Origin: Daphnia carinata
Lineage: Eukaryota > Arthropoda > Branchiopoda > Diplostraca > Daphniidae
Assembly: GCF_022539665.2 (NCBI RefSeq)
Contig: NC_081333.1
Span: forward strand, 10,476,971-10,540,970
Direction of reading: 5' to 3'
DNA: 64,000 nucleotides
Of this stretch, positions 44,801 to 57,497 are shown piece after piece. Made by a program: the position numbers and the translations under genes. Below the pieces are notes generated by a model. It did no database searches, was not told the DNA's origin, and saw only the letters and a program-made list of their open reading frames with translations. Within the stretch, counting starts at the first letter, position 1, and each line of letters opens with the position of its first letter.

Positions 44801-47715
44801 CAGTCAGTATTATTGACGTACGTAATAATGACCATGTCTTGCTTACTCGTGCCCATTAATATAGATTGGAAACACATTTATACGATTAAGTATATAGGCA
44901 AAATGTCCCTTTAGTAATTTGGAGTAGAATTTTCAGTAAACTTGTAGAATTCGCAACGCCGACATCACTGTTTATTACGTTTGTTGTTTTTGATACAATA
45001 AAATTACGTTCATTAGTTTTGATCGTTTGTTGGCAGGTTTTCATAGCATTATCGGAGTGCATTTTCTTTGCTATTATTTTCTGATGCTATTTTTTTTCAA
45101 AATATAGTGGATTAATCAAATATATTATTATTATTTCTCATTCATGCAGATATACTACAACGCCAAGTTGACCCGCGCGGCCTTGAATCTTCTAGAACAG
45201 GTAATTGCTGATGATATCACGCTCGTCTATAATTGGATTGGACGGTGGTTATCATTCTCTCATTGTTTATTTTGTATGACATTACAGGTGCAACAAAAAC
45301 GACACAGGTAACTATGATGCGGACGATCAAGTAAGAATAGACTAGAATAACACATAAACAACAAATGGCCCACAGAGAAAACTAAATTTAGAAACAGTGA
45401 ATGGAAAGTAGAACTTAATGAGTTCATTTGAACAATCACGCCTAAACGTTGCACTATTGTTTATGATATATCTTGAGATGGCGATGCCCGTTTTGCGCGT
45501 GGTTCTAAAGCCAACATTTATAACCTCTTATTTGATACAGTATAGCCATAATTATTCACTAATAGTGTTGGGTAAGAGTTGGATTTGACGAGGGATTGTT
45601 GCGTTATGCTAGCACAGTAAAACAAACTTGCTAATTGTATTGTGTATCGTGATTTCAGCTATTGACTATTTTGATTTATTTTTTGTTATTTTGTTATATT
45701 ATTTTTATTTTCTCTCGTGGTGGTGTGGTTTTTTTTTTTAATATCTAACTCCTCTGGTCGGACACTCAGAAAAGAGAAACTGTTATCAAAGCATCACAAA
45801 TGCTATCGATATCACTCCACTCCGTCGCCAAAATTGGATTCAGCCTTCTCAGCGACTGAAGTTCCTAGCTACAGTAGGAGGTAACCACATTTTGGTATTC
45901 ATTTTTAAATGATAGACCGCATTACCGATAGAGGATAAAGCAATGCGTGACAAGCTACGTGTAAAATCGATATCGCGACCTTTCACGCACAGTCTATCCA
46001 GAATGACATATTTCGCTGGTCAGAGAATTCCGGGAAACGTTGTTGTGTCGTATAGCGGATGAGAGAGTCAGAGGTTTGCGTATATACGTACATATTGCTC
46101 TATTGCTCTACGGAGAGTATTCGTATTAGTCGTTTCGTGAGTCCTTGAACACACAAATGGTCTTTTTTGTTCACTGCTGTTTCGTACACGAAATACTTGG
46201 ATCTGTAGCGGCTGATAGCTTCGACAAATTAAAAATGTCGTCATGCTGGTAATTAAAAGACATATTACCTTGAAAAAATCAATCAAATACCATTAAAATA
46301 CGAATGTCTTAAAAACATTAATGCTATGCTAACCGCAAAAACAGCTAATGCATTACAGTCAGCTTTAATCTCGTTCAAAATTGTTTAAGCCTGGGAAATA
46401 GTTTTACATCCCAGTAATATGACGCTTTATAGTAAAATTTATTTTAAGAAATATTTCTATTACATTAATCTAAACGTCCCAATCATGAGTTTGCCTCATT
46501 GGAAGTTTTCCAATTAGTTAGACTTATTTTATGTTTTTAAACCGTCCATTTTAAACATTCTTTTTCAGGCAGATTGAAGTTCATTCAATGGAAGGCAACA
46601 GTCATCCAAATATGGAGACAGAAGGAAACAACGGAAACGATGCCAACACCTTACCGCAACAATGGAAGCCACCGAAAGATTTGCCAAATCAACCTGATGA
46701 TGCTGAAAATCTAGAACAGGAAGAACAATGGAACAGCGGCGGTGATGTGATCCGGTCGCAGAGCATACGCTCTGGCCTGACATTGAATCTAAGCAATAAC
46801 GTTCATGGCGGACACATGGTCCGCCCTCGGTCCACCGTGCCTACCAGTTGCATCTCGCCGTCCATTATCTCCTCTTTCATTTCGCTCGAAGCATTTGGTG
46901 CCAACAACGAAAAACGACAGCATTCGACCGGCACATTCAGCGCTAATGTCCAAGCACAAGTAAATTAAATTTATACTGTTCTTTTTCCGAACCTAACGGT
47001 GATAGTTTCCCGTTCATTTCATCATTTGATATTCAAATTTTAAATGGCGATCAAAATCTCGCGCGTTATGTGTAGATGTCATTCAAAACAAATTCTAAAT
47101 GCAGCAACAGGTGTTTGTGAACAGGGAAATTTGCTTCTTAGGCCGTGCAAAAGGTAGCAATAAAAAAAAAGACATCAACCGAAATCTTCTGGGAACATTG
47201 AGGGGGACGTATGAATAATGCCAACTGCTCTCGCGTGAGAATTTCGTCAGGTGTGTCGACGAACAGTGACGTAGACGTCCAGTGGGGAACCGACAGACAT
47301 TTCGTTTGGCAATCGTTATGCGAAATGTGAGGCATCATCTCGTAGACATGTGTAAAGAGAACGGAAAACGGGATAATAAACAAGACATTCGTGATGATGA
47401 AGCTAACCAAATGCACTGGGCACGAAGGCCACTGATGTGCAAACACATCAATTTGGTTCGAAGACATTCTCCTAGATATATTTTTAAAAATAGCCTTAGT
47501 GTACGTAATTTTATGAAACTGTGTGCGCATGTATTTACATTTACATTTTTTGAAAACAGAATATTTATTGCTCGGATGACTCTTTTCAAACACCACTTGA
47601 GTCACCTTGCGCCGAGCAAAAGCACTACTTTCCCGTTGATCACGCAGAAGACCAGCCCTTGGTGATGGTGCTAACTCCGCCCGACGCCAGTGAACCTGTT
47701 CTCATCGAAGGTTGA
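32451..47715 (+). CDS. Slob: slowpoke-binding protein (Slob)-like pseudokinase, related to PXK
   Basis: Slob binds the Slowpoke BK potassium channel and 14-3-3 in Drosophila and modulates excitability. Common exons keep frame: 40489-40763, 41881-42055, 42250-42394, 42640-42821, 43276-43382, 44279-44370, 44479-44598, 45150-45200, 45288-45307, 45770-45880, 46569-46959 and 47560-47715. With first exon 32451-32890 this gives 754 residues. The kinase-like region shows ERLLTIVPLTGSPGYGCEV, LQHPYIYPVLDVDFVYG, KGSLKDLIYRSRWQDDWG, LGRQILEALLFLQERGFP, GHLHSGNVI, LTGFENTLLGF and GNLAILEFFRNIDLREMR, parallel to PXK. The HRD aspartate is replaced (HLHSGN) and DFG reads GFE, so catalysis is unlikely. The tail after LLEQVQQKRHRKREKLLSKH is low complexity. 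At least three 5' exons can supply the N-terminus. AATAAA lies at 47771-47776. The Slob-like assignment is firmer than the exact isoforms. Confidence 0.75.
35494..35807 (+). CDS. Slob: Slob-like alternative first coding exon 2
   Basis: The frame opens at ATG 35494 (MFNMYRRRFYNAKAG) in the context AACATG. It contains ELGHDRFNYMNPNVNYDKWP, sharing GHDRF with the exon at 32451. A donor AA|GTGTAG at 35807/35808 ends the exon in phase 2 and joins the common exon at 40489 as RSSRHK-YSYRTKES. Other donors nearby (GAG|GTAGTT near 35550, AAA|GTATAT near 35833) give other phases, so the true end is uncertain. The composition and long open frame look coding. Confidence 0.5.
36833..36986 (+). CDS. Slob: Slob-like optional exon
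   Basis: A polypyrimidine-CCTAG acceptor precedes 36833 and a CAG|GTAGGC donor follows 36986. In the frame that ends in phase 2 the exon reads VQENGPASCNGT...KRPKRLSVFSASLSSIR and joins 40489. The basic RPKRLSVF segment resembles a phosphorylation or 14-3-3 site, which would suit a Slob protein. It enters in phase 1, so it needs an upstream exon that could not be fixed. An alternative frame starts at ATG 36845 but would end in phase 1 and not fit 40489. Confidence 0.4.
36987..40488. other. long intron / internal promoter region of the Slob-like gene
   Basis: No coding exon was supported over about 3.5 kb. The stretch contains a poly-G run of about 10 near 37757-37768 and AT-rich low-complexity DNA. 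Further alternative promoters or 5' UTR exons could be present but cannot be recognised by eye. Confidence 0.4.
44997..45002 (+). terminator. internal AATAAA, possible early polyadenylation of the Slob-like gene
   Basis: AATAAA lies about 335 bp after an in-frame stop (44659-44661) reached by reading through the donor of exon 44479-44598. Together they could define a short isoform ending in IQALVQRV. Confidence 0.35.
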
Positions 47716-50700
47716 GTTCACTTGCCAATAATAGCTAGCCTAAACTTTTATTGAATTTCTTTTTTAAACAAATAAAACTATATTGTGAGACGGTTTCCGT
47801 TAGCTTTAAAATTACACCGCAGTCATTGATACACAATCTGTCTAATGTTCCATTCATTTGTTGGACATTCGCGTGAATTTACCATTACGCAATAAGAAGA
47901 AAACGAAAAAATATTTGTGTAAAGGAGACGTTGACACTTGATAGTCTTGAAACGGTATCTACTATACCAAGCCAAAGATGTCGACGCAAAGTCGTGATCA
48001 GTTTAATCCAAAAGATCAGTTGACTAACAGCATTCCGATGATTTGAGCCCGAATTCCAGACTTCCACACCACTCAAAGTAAATACGAATAAACGAGTTTT
48101 CCTTTAGGTAAGTGCAAAAGCTGGCGTCGCGTTCACTTACCTTTTGTTTACTTAATTGAGTGATCGTTGACGGGTAAGCCCATTATCACAAAGCTGCAAG
48201 CCACTAGGGCGTCCTAGCTTTACACGGTCAGAAATCAGCTCTTTGCGCCTCGCCATTGTGTCGAACGTAACAACAACAAAATTCTCAGCGTTGTTTTCAA
48301 ATCGAATTCTATAGTCATGCGTATCCTGTACTTTCCTGATAATTTTTTGTCTCCTATTATTCAACTCGTCATTCTACTGCTTCCCTGGTTTGCGTGCAAA
48401 CTTAGTGTTCTTAACTCGTACGTGCACGAGTGGAAGAATTCCATGGTAGGTGCAATCACCCAATTAGTCGTTGCCCGTTGTTTGTTCTCGAGATACCAAC
48501 CTATAATTGCATTAAAGGTTACACTGGACAGCATAGTTGAAATACCAAAGTGTTTTTTCTTTTGAATTTTCGTGCAATTAACCGGCGACACAGAAACCTA
48601 CAGACAACAAATAACTGTTTTGCATCTTTGCTGCTTCCTTTCTTTACAGACGTCAAGACTTTCTTGCGTTTAGCCTATAGCATGTCCCTTGTGCAAGGGT
48701 ATCTAAGGTTTCAGACAATACTCGTTTCTTTTCGTGACATATTATCGTCCTTTGTTGGACGTTTTTTCCAAAACGGCAAGCTGACTGAAGATAGACGCAT
48801 TGCGTAATGTTAGATAAATGCGCAAATGATAAGGGTTCATCTACTCATCAATTGTCAGTCTAGGTAGTTGAACTTACGTGGCGTCCGATAGAGTCACGGA
48901 ATCCAATTAATGGCTAACATTCCATCTAGAAATGGATGATACGGGAATCAAAGATGACGACAAGTAGTCGCATCTCAGTCTCGAGATTGTTGGCAGCTCG
49001 CGATATAAACTTTCACCATAGCCAATTAAATTGAGCTACGCAACCAACACAAAATGGAAATTAGTTCTTTGCCTAATTTTTTTTTCATAACCACTGCCAT
49101 TCGTTGCAAAACCCAAAACTGCATAATACATGATGCGGACTATTTGGCTGATCAACAAATAAGGGGAAACTAATTTTCATCCCGGATTTTTAACTTTCTC
49201 ATTTTGCCTGTTGATCACCAGCTTCATTGCCTCCATCTTTCCATTTGCACGGTAACAATAAAAGGTGAGCCAAGTTAGTTAATAGATTGCTACAGGGAAT
49301 TATCCGTTGAATCATAATATATAATTTGCAGGTAAGAATGTGCAGTGAGAGGCGGTGAGTTAAATGTTGCTGATTACAGATCACATGGAGCTAGAGGTAA
49401 GATAATAGTGTGATATAAAACAAGTAAACGTTAAACTTATCGATTAATGGTCGTCAAGTCGTGAAAATTCCTTTTTTCATCCAAACTCTTTTTCTTTTAC
49501 ATGTTTTTTTTTTTCTGGTACTTCACTGGCAAGTTTACGTTCGAAATATTTCTTATGATATATGTAAACGTAGGTTCACTGGAGCGTACACATATGTTGG
49601 CTTCAAATCGGAAACTCTGAAACCGGAAGAGATAAAAAATGATACAAGTTTTCCGCACAGGCCGCTGTTATCAAATGGAAAGCACGTCAATCATAGTTTT
49701 TTTATGGCGGGGTAATTACGTCACCTGGACAGCTGGTTGTGTATTGATCAAGTTCCATCTGGCCCCAGTTATTGCTAACAATAAACGAAGCACTACCGAA
49801 CAGACGCTGAACACTCTGAGCTCCTTTGACAATCTAATCCCCGTTCCAGCACCGAAAGCGGATTCGGCTATCTGATTGGAAGCGAAATAGTTCATTATTT
49901 ACTATTCAGAGCTTCAAACACTTCTGAACGATGCATAGGTCCATTAGTCAATTGTCCTTTTCTCCGATAGACTGGGACTACCATAAGGATGGTGTTTACT
50001 AATGCTGTTCTTTTAAATCATTCTTTTGCATTTCTGGGGTTAAGGTTCTGTTCGCAAGGCACTCGTGTTTATTTTTATATTTTAACTATCACGTATGCTG
50101 TACCTGAGACATGAGAAGAACTTCCTGGTCATAAAGCCATTTATACCGTCTGGTCGAAAGCCACCGGAATTGGCCGGTTCGTCGAGTTTGTTTCTTTATT
50201 TCCTGTAAATTGATTCATTTCGGCATCATTATGTTTGTTTGTTTTTTTCATCCTGCTTCTTCATTATATTGTCGTGCTCTCTACGGATTTCTATCACAGT
50301 TGAATTGTGTCTATACAGACATTGTTAAGTTGTTAGCTTTAACATTTTATTTTCGCCTCTTGCAGTGGATTCTAATCCGAAAGGTATTTCCCTTTCGTTC
50401 CTACGTAAACTCGATAACAATGAAACGGACTCGTTGTGAATTTTGTGTTTCTGTTTCGTCCTCTTGCTTTATCAGGTGCATACTAGCACTTTTCATGCAC
50501 CATAACATTAGCTTACCTTTTTTTGCTTTTCATCAGCCAGAGACGCTGCGTGTTCAGCTACTTATCAAAGGCCCATAAAAATACTAAGTCTTTTTTTTTA
50601 AGTATTTTCCTCTATTGTCGTGTCCTGTTCTAAAGCTTTCAACATTTCCTTCTTCCGTCCTGCTAAGGAATTCAGATGTTGAAACCTTAAAAAAAGAATG

Positions 50701-53700
50701 GGAAAGTGTTTTTTTGTGCTTCCCTTTTTGATTCGTCAATGCGCCCTTTTCGCGTTTCGTTTCTTCAACGTGAAAAGAAACAATGCACAGTAGGCATCAG
50801 AGGTAGCATTTTTAGAATGCATTTGGCTTCTTTTTCTGTCCTATACTCTTTGCTAAGTTGTGACCACAAAATCTTGATACCAAATGGCACCGGGCGTATT
50901 CCGAAAGGAAAGGAACTATGAAAGGAAAAGAAGCGAAAGAAAGAAATTCTTAAAAAGTGCTCACGAACTACACTATACCAGATAAGACATACACAAAAGA
51001 AAAAAAAAAGAAAATACCAAACAATAAGACACACATGTACTTTACACACCCACAAAGGGCGAAAATGCAAGCGAGTGCACGATACCGGAACAGCAGCAAT
51101 GCATTCGTCCGTCTCGTCAAGGCCATGTTTCTCCCGCGTGTCCAGTGTCCGAAACATTCGACTAAGAAGCACGACATAAAAAAAAAAGAAGTCAACGAAA
51201 TACAAGTATTAAAAAAAAAAAAGCACAAAGAACATGATGGCGGATACGGAAGCTAATCCGAATCTTGTCCCCCCTTCGTTTTCCATTATTTATAGCAGGT
51301 TCGATTTTTTTATATGCACAGTGATCCGGGATGTTGTTCAGTTTTCTATCTTTTTCCCACTAGCATAGCTCGCGACTTGCTATTTTCACACACCTATGTA
51401 TATGATAGTTAACAAAAAGTCGGACGTTATGTGTAGATAATATCGCATAGAGTTCTATTCACGAAAGGGCTCTCATCGTCCTTGCCTTACGGGGGATACA
51501 GCCGCTCGAATATTCGTTTGAGCGACAGTAAGCTAATACTTCATCCGCAATCTCAGCTATTTCTTCTTTTTTTTTGACGCAGTCGACTTGCGCTAAGTCT
51601 TTTTCTCTGTATTATAGGATCACGTGACTCATAGTTGACGGATGTATTTTTTTTTCATTAAGCTCCATCTCAAGGTTTCATTGCTTAAGGCTGTTTATTC
51701 TTCTTATTATCATTGGACTTTTTTTATTTTATTTTTTAAGGTTATTTGGTTAGACCTTTTTTAAGGCTGAATGCCACTGAGTTAAACAAACATAAGAATG
51801 CAGTATAAAAGAAGCAAAAAGAAATGAAACAAAACATTTGTTTTGATGGCCATTCGCCGTTGAAATCTGGAACTATACTAATTTCACAAACAATTCGTAG
51901 ATAAGCAACAAGTGAAATGTAAAGAAAAACAAAAACAATTTTTGAAAAAAAAAAAAAAAAAATCATAGACAATGCAGGGCAAAGTGCTTTAAACTGGTGA
52001 TCTAACTGTTTATTCGTACGCGTCGGCAACGCGTCGACACCGCACGCAATCACTGGTCCGAAACGGACAAACTGACAGGCACAGAGCAACGAGAATCCAC
52101 TCGATGAGCTGTCGGTCACGTTATCAAACCATCTGTCAGTTGGCGCGAGACGGACCGAGTGGGCGACGGCCGACTTCGACCGCTAAAGGCGAGCCCATGT
52201 AACTGGATCCATTACGGATTTCTCGCTCAATTTTCCCGCGCTGATAAAACAATATGTATGTTTAACATGTGCAGTGCCTCTATACTTGTGTATGACGAGT
52301 GTGCAGTCCGGCCGTGACCAGGAACTGAAGGCGTAAACCTGTCACGTACGGTACAGTACACACAGCCTGAACGCACGCATCATCGAGAAACCAGAAAACA
52401 ACTAAATTTTATTCCTTAGCTTTGATTTGTTTTTTTTTCTTGTATTTTAACCGTTTCAAATCAAATGTCAGCCAAGCCAAGATATAACTTTTTCTTTCCA
52501 TCTCAGCACCTTTCACTTCACATTTTTATGATGCCAACTGCGATGAATATCAGTGAAAAATGGCAACTGTCATGTATGATGTACATACGTAAATTCTATC
52601 CAATTGATTGTGGCATTCAAGCTGGACAGAAAGAAAACTCCGGCTCAAGTTATTAACCGAAAGATTTTTAGTTTAGACCTCTCTTTTTATGTGTGTGTGA
52701 GTGTGTGTGTTTTACTTGATGCCCGTCACAGAGGAATGAAGTTTGGCAAGTTATCGCTCATTGAATTGTGCAATCAATTAATTATGCCATGATTTATTTT
52801 GCTGGCATTTGCCCATGGAAGGCCGAAAGCGAATGAACAGCATAATCATATTCAATTGCACGCTCTAGTACATGTAACATGGCGCCATTGTTAGAAATTT
52901 GTTATTTGCACATAAAAATACTAAAAAATGCTAATAACGCTATAAGAAAGGGCAACATAAATGCCAGTCTCAAGTGAAACCGAGTTCCTTTTGGATTGCC
53001 ACGTTCACTTTTTATTCATCTGTTGCAACTGTTGCATCGCTAAGATGTTACAAAAAAGGTTTCTCTGTTCTGATTCAGCCAGTCAGTAGGCGGCCAGCTG
53101 ACGAAAGGGCAAACGAGGAACAATCATAATTTTCTTAAAAAAGCAAAGAATTAATACGAAAAGAAATGGTTAGAAATGAAAAATTAGCAGGTTCAAAAGG
53201 AACAACCTTCACTTTCCCTCTAAAAAAGAAAATAGCTTCGTTATTACGGGCGTTCAGCCGAATAACAATGGAGTGTTTCTCGTCTTCTTAACAGCTGCGC
53301 TTCACGATTTAAATGCATTTGTTTATTCCCTGAACTCAGACGTTCTCTTTGGCCTTCTCCTCGGCTTTGTCACTAGAATCTCTCGGTCAAAAAGAAAAAG
53401 TTGTTTCAAAAACGAAATGAACATGTGCGGGTATCGTCGGTTTTACGACTCATAATGCGACATTGAATACGTAATGAGGGCGGCAAATGAACGGCATGTT
53501 TTCGTCTTCTACCCCCCCCCCCCCCTCCCGCTGTCTTGGATTCTTTCTTTTTTTGTTTCGTTTCTCTTCCGCAAGTGTGAAACTGGAATTTTCAATGACA
53601 GTGGGGGGTGGGCCATCGTTTTCTCTCTGGCACCAATGGCCCGAAGAATCAGTGACGTGATTCATTTTGATTGTACTTTATTTCACTTTTTCGTTTTGGC

Positions 53701-56700
53701 AGCACGTATTGTTGCCGATTGCAGTAGCCCGCCATTGTGGCATCTTCCTCCATCGTTCAACACCGAAAACAAATAAACGCTGGCAAAAGCAACACCAACA
53801 ATAAAGAGAAGAGCGAGAGGAAAATTGGATAGGAATCCACCAAGTCACAGCGTGTACAAACGAATCAAAGTGAAAGTTCATTTGAGAAAATCAAATTTGT
53901 TTTTCTTTAAATAAAAAATAAAGGGGGGCGAATGAAAAAGAGAAGATGACGCGGAAAAGTGAAAAGTATAATAAGAATATCAGCCTGCGCGCACTTTCGC
54001 CCGATATTGTCTCCGACTTGATCAGCCGCCTTCCAGCACGCTGTTGGAGCCATATTATTTTTGTTTTCTTCTTTTTCGCTTGTTCGTGACACGCGAGGGA
54101 AAAGAATCTACTGCGTACTAAAGTCCGATTCGTCGGCCAAAAAAATACCCCAACTTTCTCCCCTCTCACTGTCCGAAACTTGGCAACAAAAGATGCGTAG
54201 TACGTACACGTATTGCTCTACGCAGAATGACGCAACACGCAAACAAACGCGTCCCAATAAAGCAAACGCATGGCACCGCCATGCGGGATTCTCGCGAGCG
54301 CGTCACCCTTTTTTTTTTTTTTTTGCATTTTTACGTGTGTTCATCTGATTGGTAATCAATGGCAAAAATGAAATCATCGCACGACGTTGAGGTCACGATG
54401 CGCCAGCAGATTTTCATCTGGAAAACACAAATTTTGTACCGAAAAATAAAATAAAAATGCCTCGTTCGGGGTTGGAGGGAGTGAAGGGGAGAGCTTATAA
54501 AAAGAGAGAGGGAAAAATGTTCCAGGAATAAAAGTTGAAAGCGAGGGCAATAAGAGTTACGGTAGTGTTTTGCATTTGTTTCACTTTTCGGATTTGTATT
54601 TTCCCTTTTTTTTTCTGCGTTTCACGGTTCCACGGTGATGTGTCTTGGAACCCGTTTGAAAATGCAAAGCTTGGGAAGCCGTCTTATTTCGTAACTGTTA
54701 AGCGCAACAAAGAGATTTTGAAATGGTGGAAAAACAAAATAAAAATAAAAAATAAATCTTTGATTGAGGTGCGAGCAGACCGTGTCAGAAGCCACAATGC
54801 CTCATTCCACACAAGCAGTTTTTCAATTATTTGTTGTAAAATGCTACCGTGGCACAGGGAGCAGCTTGCAGCTAGCTAAATATTACTAACTTGATACGGT
54901 ATATGTCATTATAATACTGCTCGCTGGCGTAAGTCCGCTACGGGATTGACCGCGAAAAGCTTGGCGTGTCGAAGACACATGTATTTACACGGGAGCGGCA
55001 GACTAGTGACGGACACGTTACTGGCGGCTAAATCACATTCCCTCGCCCTTTCATTACGTTTCACAAGAGTTTTTTTTTTATTAAAAAAAAAATGGGCCAA
55101 CAGTTAAAATTCAGTCAACTGTCATTTAACCAAAACCAATTTTATATAAAAGCAAATGAAAAGGCCATTCAATCGCTATGTAGATCTCGGTCGAATTAAA
55201 TTTAGTTGAAACACTATTTTGAATATGGAATGAAAAAAAAGGGGGTAAGGAAAGCGTCACACATATGGCACGGATGCAGAACTTAATGGGTGTAGAATAA
55301 TAAAAAAAAAAGAAACTGAGATATAGACACAAGTGTCAATACTTTCAAACTATGAGTTGAGATCCGGGACTTGTGTAAAAAGAGATAAATGAAAAAAAAA
55401 AAAAAAACAGAAATCATAATAAATAAGGACCGACCCATAAAGACATTGGTTATTAAAAGTCAGAAATTCACGAGAGATTGACGATGGCCAGCATCCAGAA
55501 TATAACACGGCGTATAACACACTGTCCGCTTTCGCCCTAGTTGGGGTGCAGCGGGAGGGAAAGCGAACGATTTCGGGTCACGTCGCATTTCGGGATCCAA
55601 CTGGAACGTTATAGGAAACATGTGATGTTGGTTCTTGTCAAGATTATCCTCAAAACCCAATGATGCCTTTGAAGGAGAGAGGAACATGTCAGAAAGGCTC
55701 CCGGATATTCGTCGTGTTTAACTCTCCGGCTCCCTAATACGGAGACGAATCAACGAGTCAACAAACGCGCTTTATATATCAGCAGGACTCACAGGCCAAG
55801 AACGGACGCGTCAGCTATACAAATGTGATGCCCTTCATCTTCTTATCACTTGACGCCTTTTCCTTTGCTGCTATGTCAAGCCAACAAATATTTTTTTTTT
55901 TCTTTCAAAAACGCGTCGTCTACAAACAACGTGTAGTGATTATTTTCTTTTTCTTTTTCTTTTTTACCCACGAATAAGAAAAGGTATAAGAATGTAATCA
56001 GTAAACTACGAAACATTGGAGTTGGAATTTTGTCTTTTTTTTTCGTACGAAATGTGAACCCACCCCGCATACATTTGCATTCTGTAATCCTTTTTTTTTC
56101 TCGTTAGAAACCTTGGAAGAGGTAATAACTTTTAATCGAAAACGATATTGATTTGACAATGCTGAACCGCCCACAGGTTCGAGCTAAAAAGAAACCAAAC
56201 CAGATAACAACTTTACAAATCTCAAAGAAAAGAAAAAATGAAAAAGAGAAGTCGAATGAAGCGGGTTGATACTACATTAGATGGCTCCGCCTATATACCG
56301 TGAGGCAGCAACGAGGAAAGAGAGAGAATGGAGGAGGAACTTGGGAAGGTAAATGTCGACTTGCAAGTCGACTTCTTTTGTCCCCCCCCTCTCTCCCAAC
56401 GAAAAAATGCCCGTAGGTGCAATATATTTCATTACACAACGTACCACCGCCGCCAACGAGAGTCAGTCGAGTCCGGCGTGCGGGCAAGGTCGGTTGATGG
56501 ACCGCATGCTGCTCACGCTTTCAATTTGAAAAAAACAAAAAAAAAAAAAACAGATTCGACTGTGTTCTCCTCTCCTCATCAGTTTTACATGCGAACAGCA
56601 GATGATCATTTCAAGAACGTAAATGTTGGACTCAGAAAAAAACAGTTAAAAGAAACTTTTTGTGTTTCTGATTTCTTCATCGTAAATGTTAACTCCAAGT

Positions 56701-56717
56701 GCACCATCGTCGACAAG
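47716..56717. other. 9-kb gene-poor, simple-sequence-rich region
   Basis: After the Slob-like AATAAA at 47771 no protein gene could be supported. The DNA is full of poly-A and poly-T tracts, a (GT)-rich patch near 52690, a poly-C run of about 14 near 53513-53526 and pyrimidine tracts. A GC-richer patch at about 52.0-52.4 kb and another at about 53.98-54.05 kb stand out. A TATAAAAA string at 54496-54503, TATATA near 55774 and TATATA near 56291 could belong to promoters of the gene that begins at 56718, or be chance. All open frames of 60-145 codons here are low complexity with no family signature. Confidence 0.45.
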
Positions 56718-57497
56718 ATGATGACGGCCAGCAATTGCGACGACAGTGCGATGCGTTCGTGGAAGGATTTGGTGAAAGTGAATGGCAGTTTCTACTGCAA
56801 TCTGTCGTTGAAAAATGCCGAACCCGAGCTGGAGTGTTTACCGTTAACGAAGACGTTGGACGCAACGGAACACAGTGCCTTTCATCATCCTTCAGACTGG
56901 CTGACTAAGAATGAACCCATTTACGTAAACAGCCATCCGGATGCTTCTGTGCGTCTATCCAACGGGACCAATCGAACCATTTTGCGCATCGGTGACGAAA
57001 TGCTCCGTCAGCCGGTTGAGCTGATTGATGCCGAATCGAAGGAGCTCGGCCCTCCATCAACGCCGCCTTGTCACACCATCAAATTGGTCATTGGCGAACC
57101 GTTGAGTTTGGACACGTCCGAATACGTTTCTTGGGACGGGAGCCAAATCGGAGCTCAATCAGCTGCTAGCGGTGAAGGTGATGATGATATTGGCCAAAAT
57201 GAAGACGATGATGATGATGATGATAGCGGCTCGGATCAAATTCATTTACAAGTCGATGGATTGCCACCGTTATCGCCAGCTTCCCTTCGACGACAATCGA
57301 TCGTCGACGACGAACTGACCCATTCGTGTTGCCGTTTCTTTGATCAACGTCAACAGAAACTCTCCTCTTTTGTCTCGACGACCTGGAATCCTACGAGCAC
57401 GTCAACGCCGGAAGCGGCCAATTTGGCTGCTGATTCAGCTGCCAAATCGCCGATCCCCGGGCTCAACGCCAAGATGGAGCACCTGCGCAGGGAAATC
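56718..57497 (+). CDS. first coding exon of an acidic adaptor-like protein, possibly FAM89/LURAP-related (partial)
   Basis: The exon starts at ATG 56718 (MMTASNCDDSAMRSWKDLVK) and ends after 260 codons at the donor ATC|GTAAGT, phase 0. The gene continues beyond 64000 or in exons not recognised. The protein is soluble and mostly disordered. A run of Asp residues near 57200-57225 (GAT repeats) is followed by LQVDGLPPLSPASLRRQS and, at the end, GLNAKMEHLRREI. FAM89 (LRAP25) proteins have GLPPLPKSL and then LRKEMVGLRQLDMSLL, so this exon may stop exactly where the leucine-rich core begins. That match is from memory and short. The upstream frame stays open to 56328, but that part is low complexity and looks like 5' UTR, so the later ATG pair is preferred. 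Confidence 0.5.

Noticed and set aside
56328-56717. Extension of the 56718 gene to an upstream ATG (434-codon frame)
   Set aside because: The extension is Lys-, Arg- and Phe-rich low-complexity sequence from homopolymers, unlike the rest of the protein. The open frame is probably fortuitous 5' UTR.
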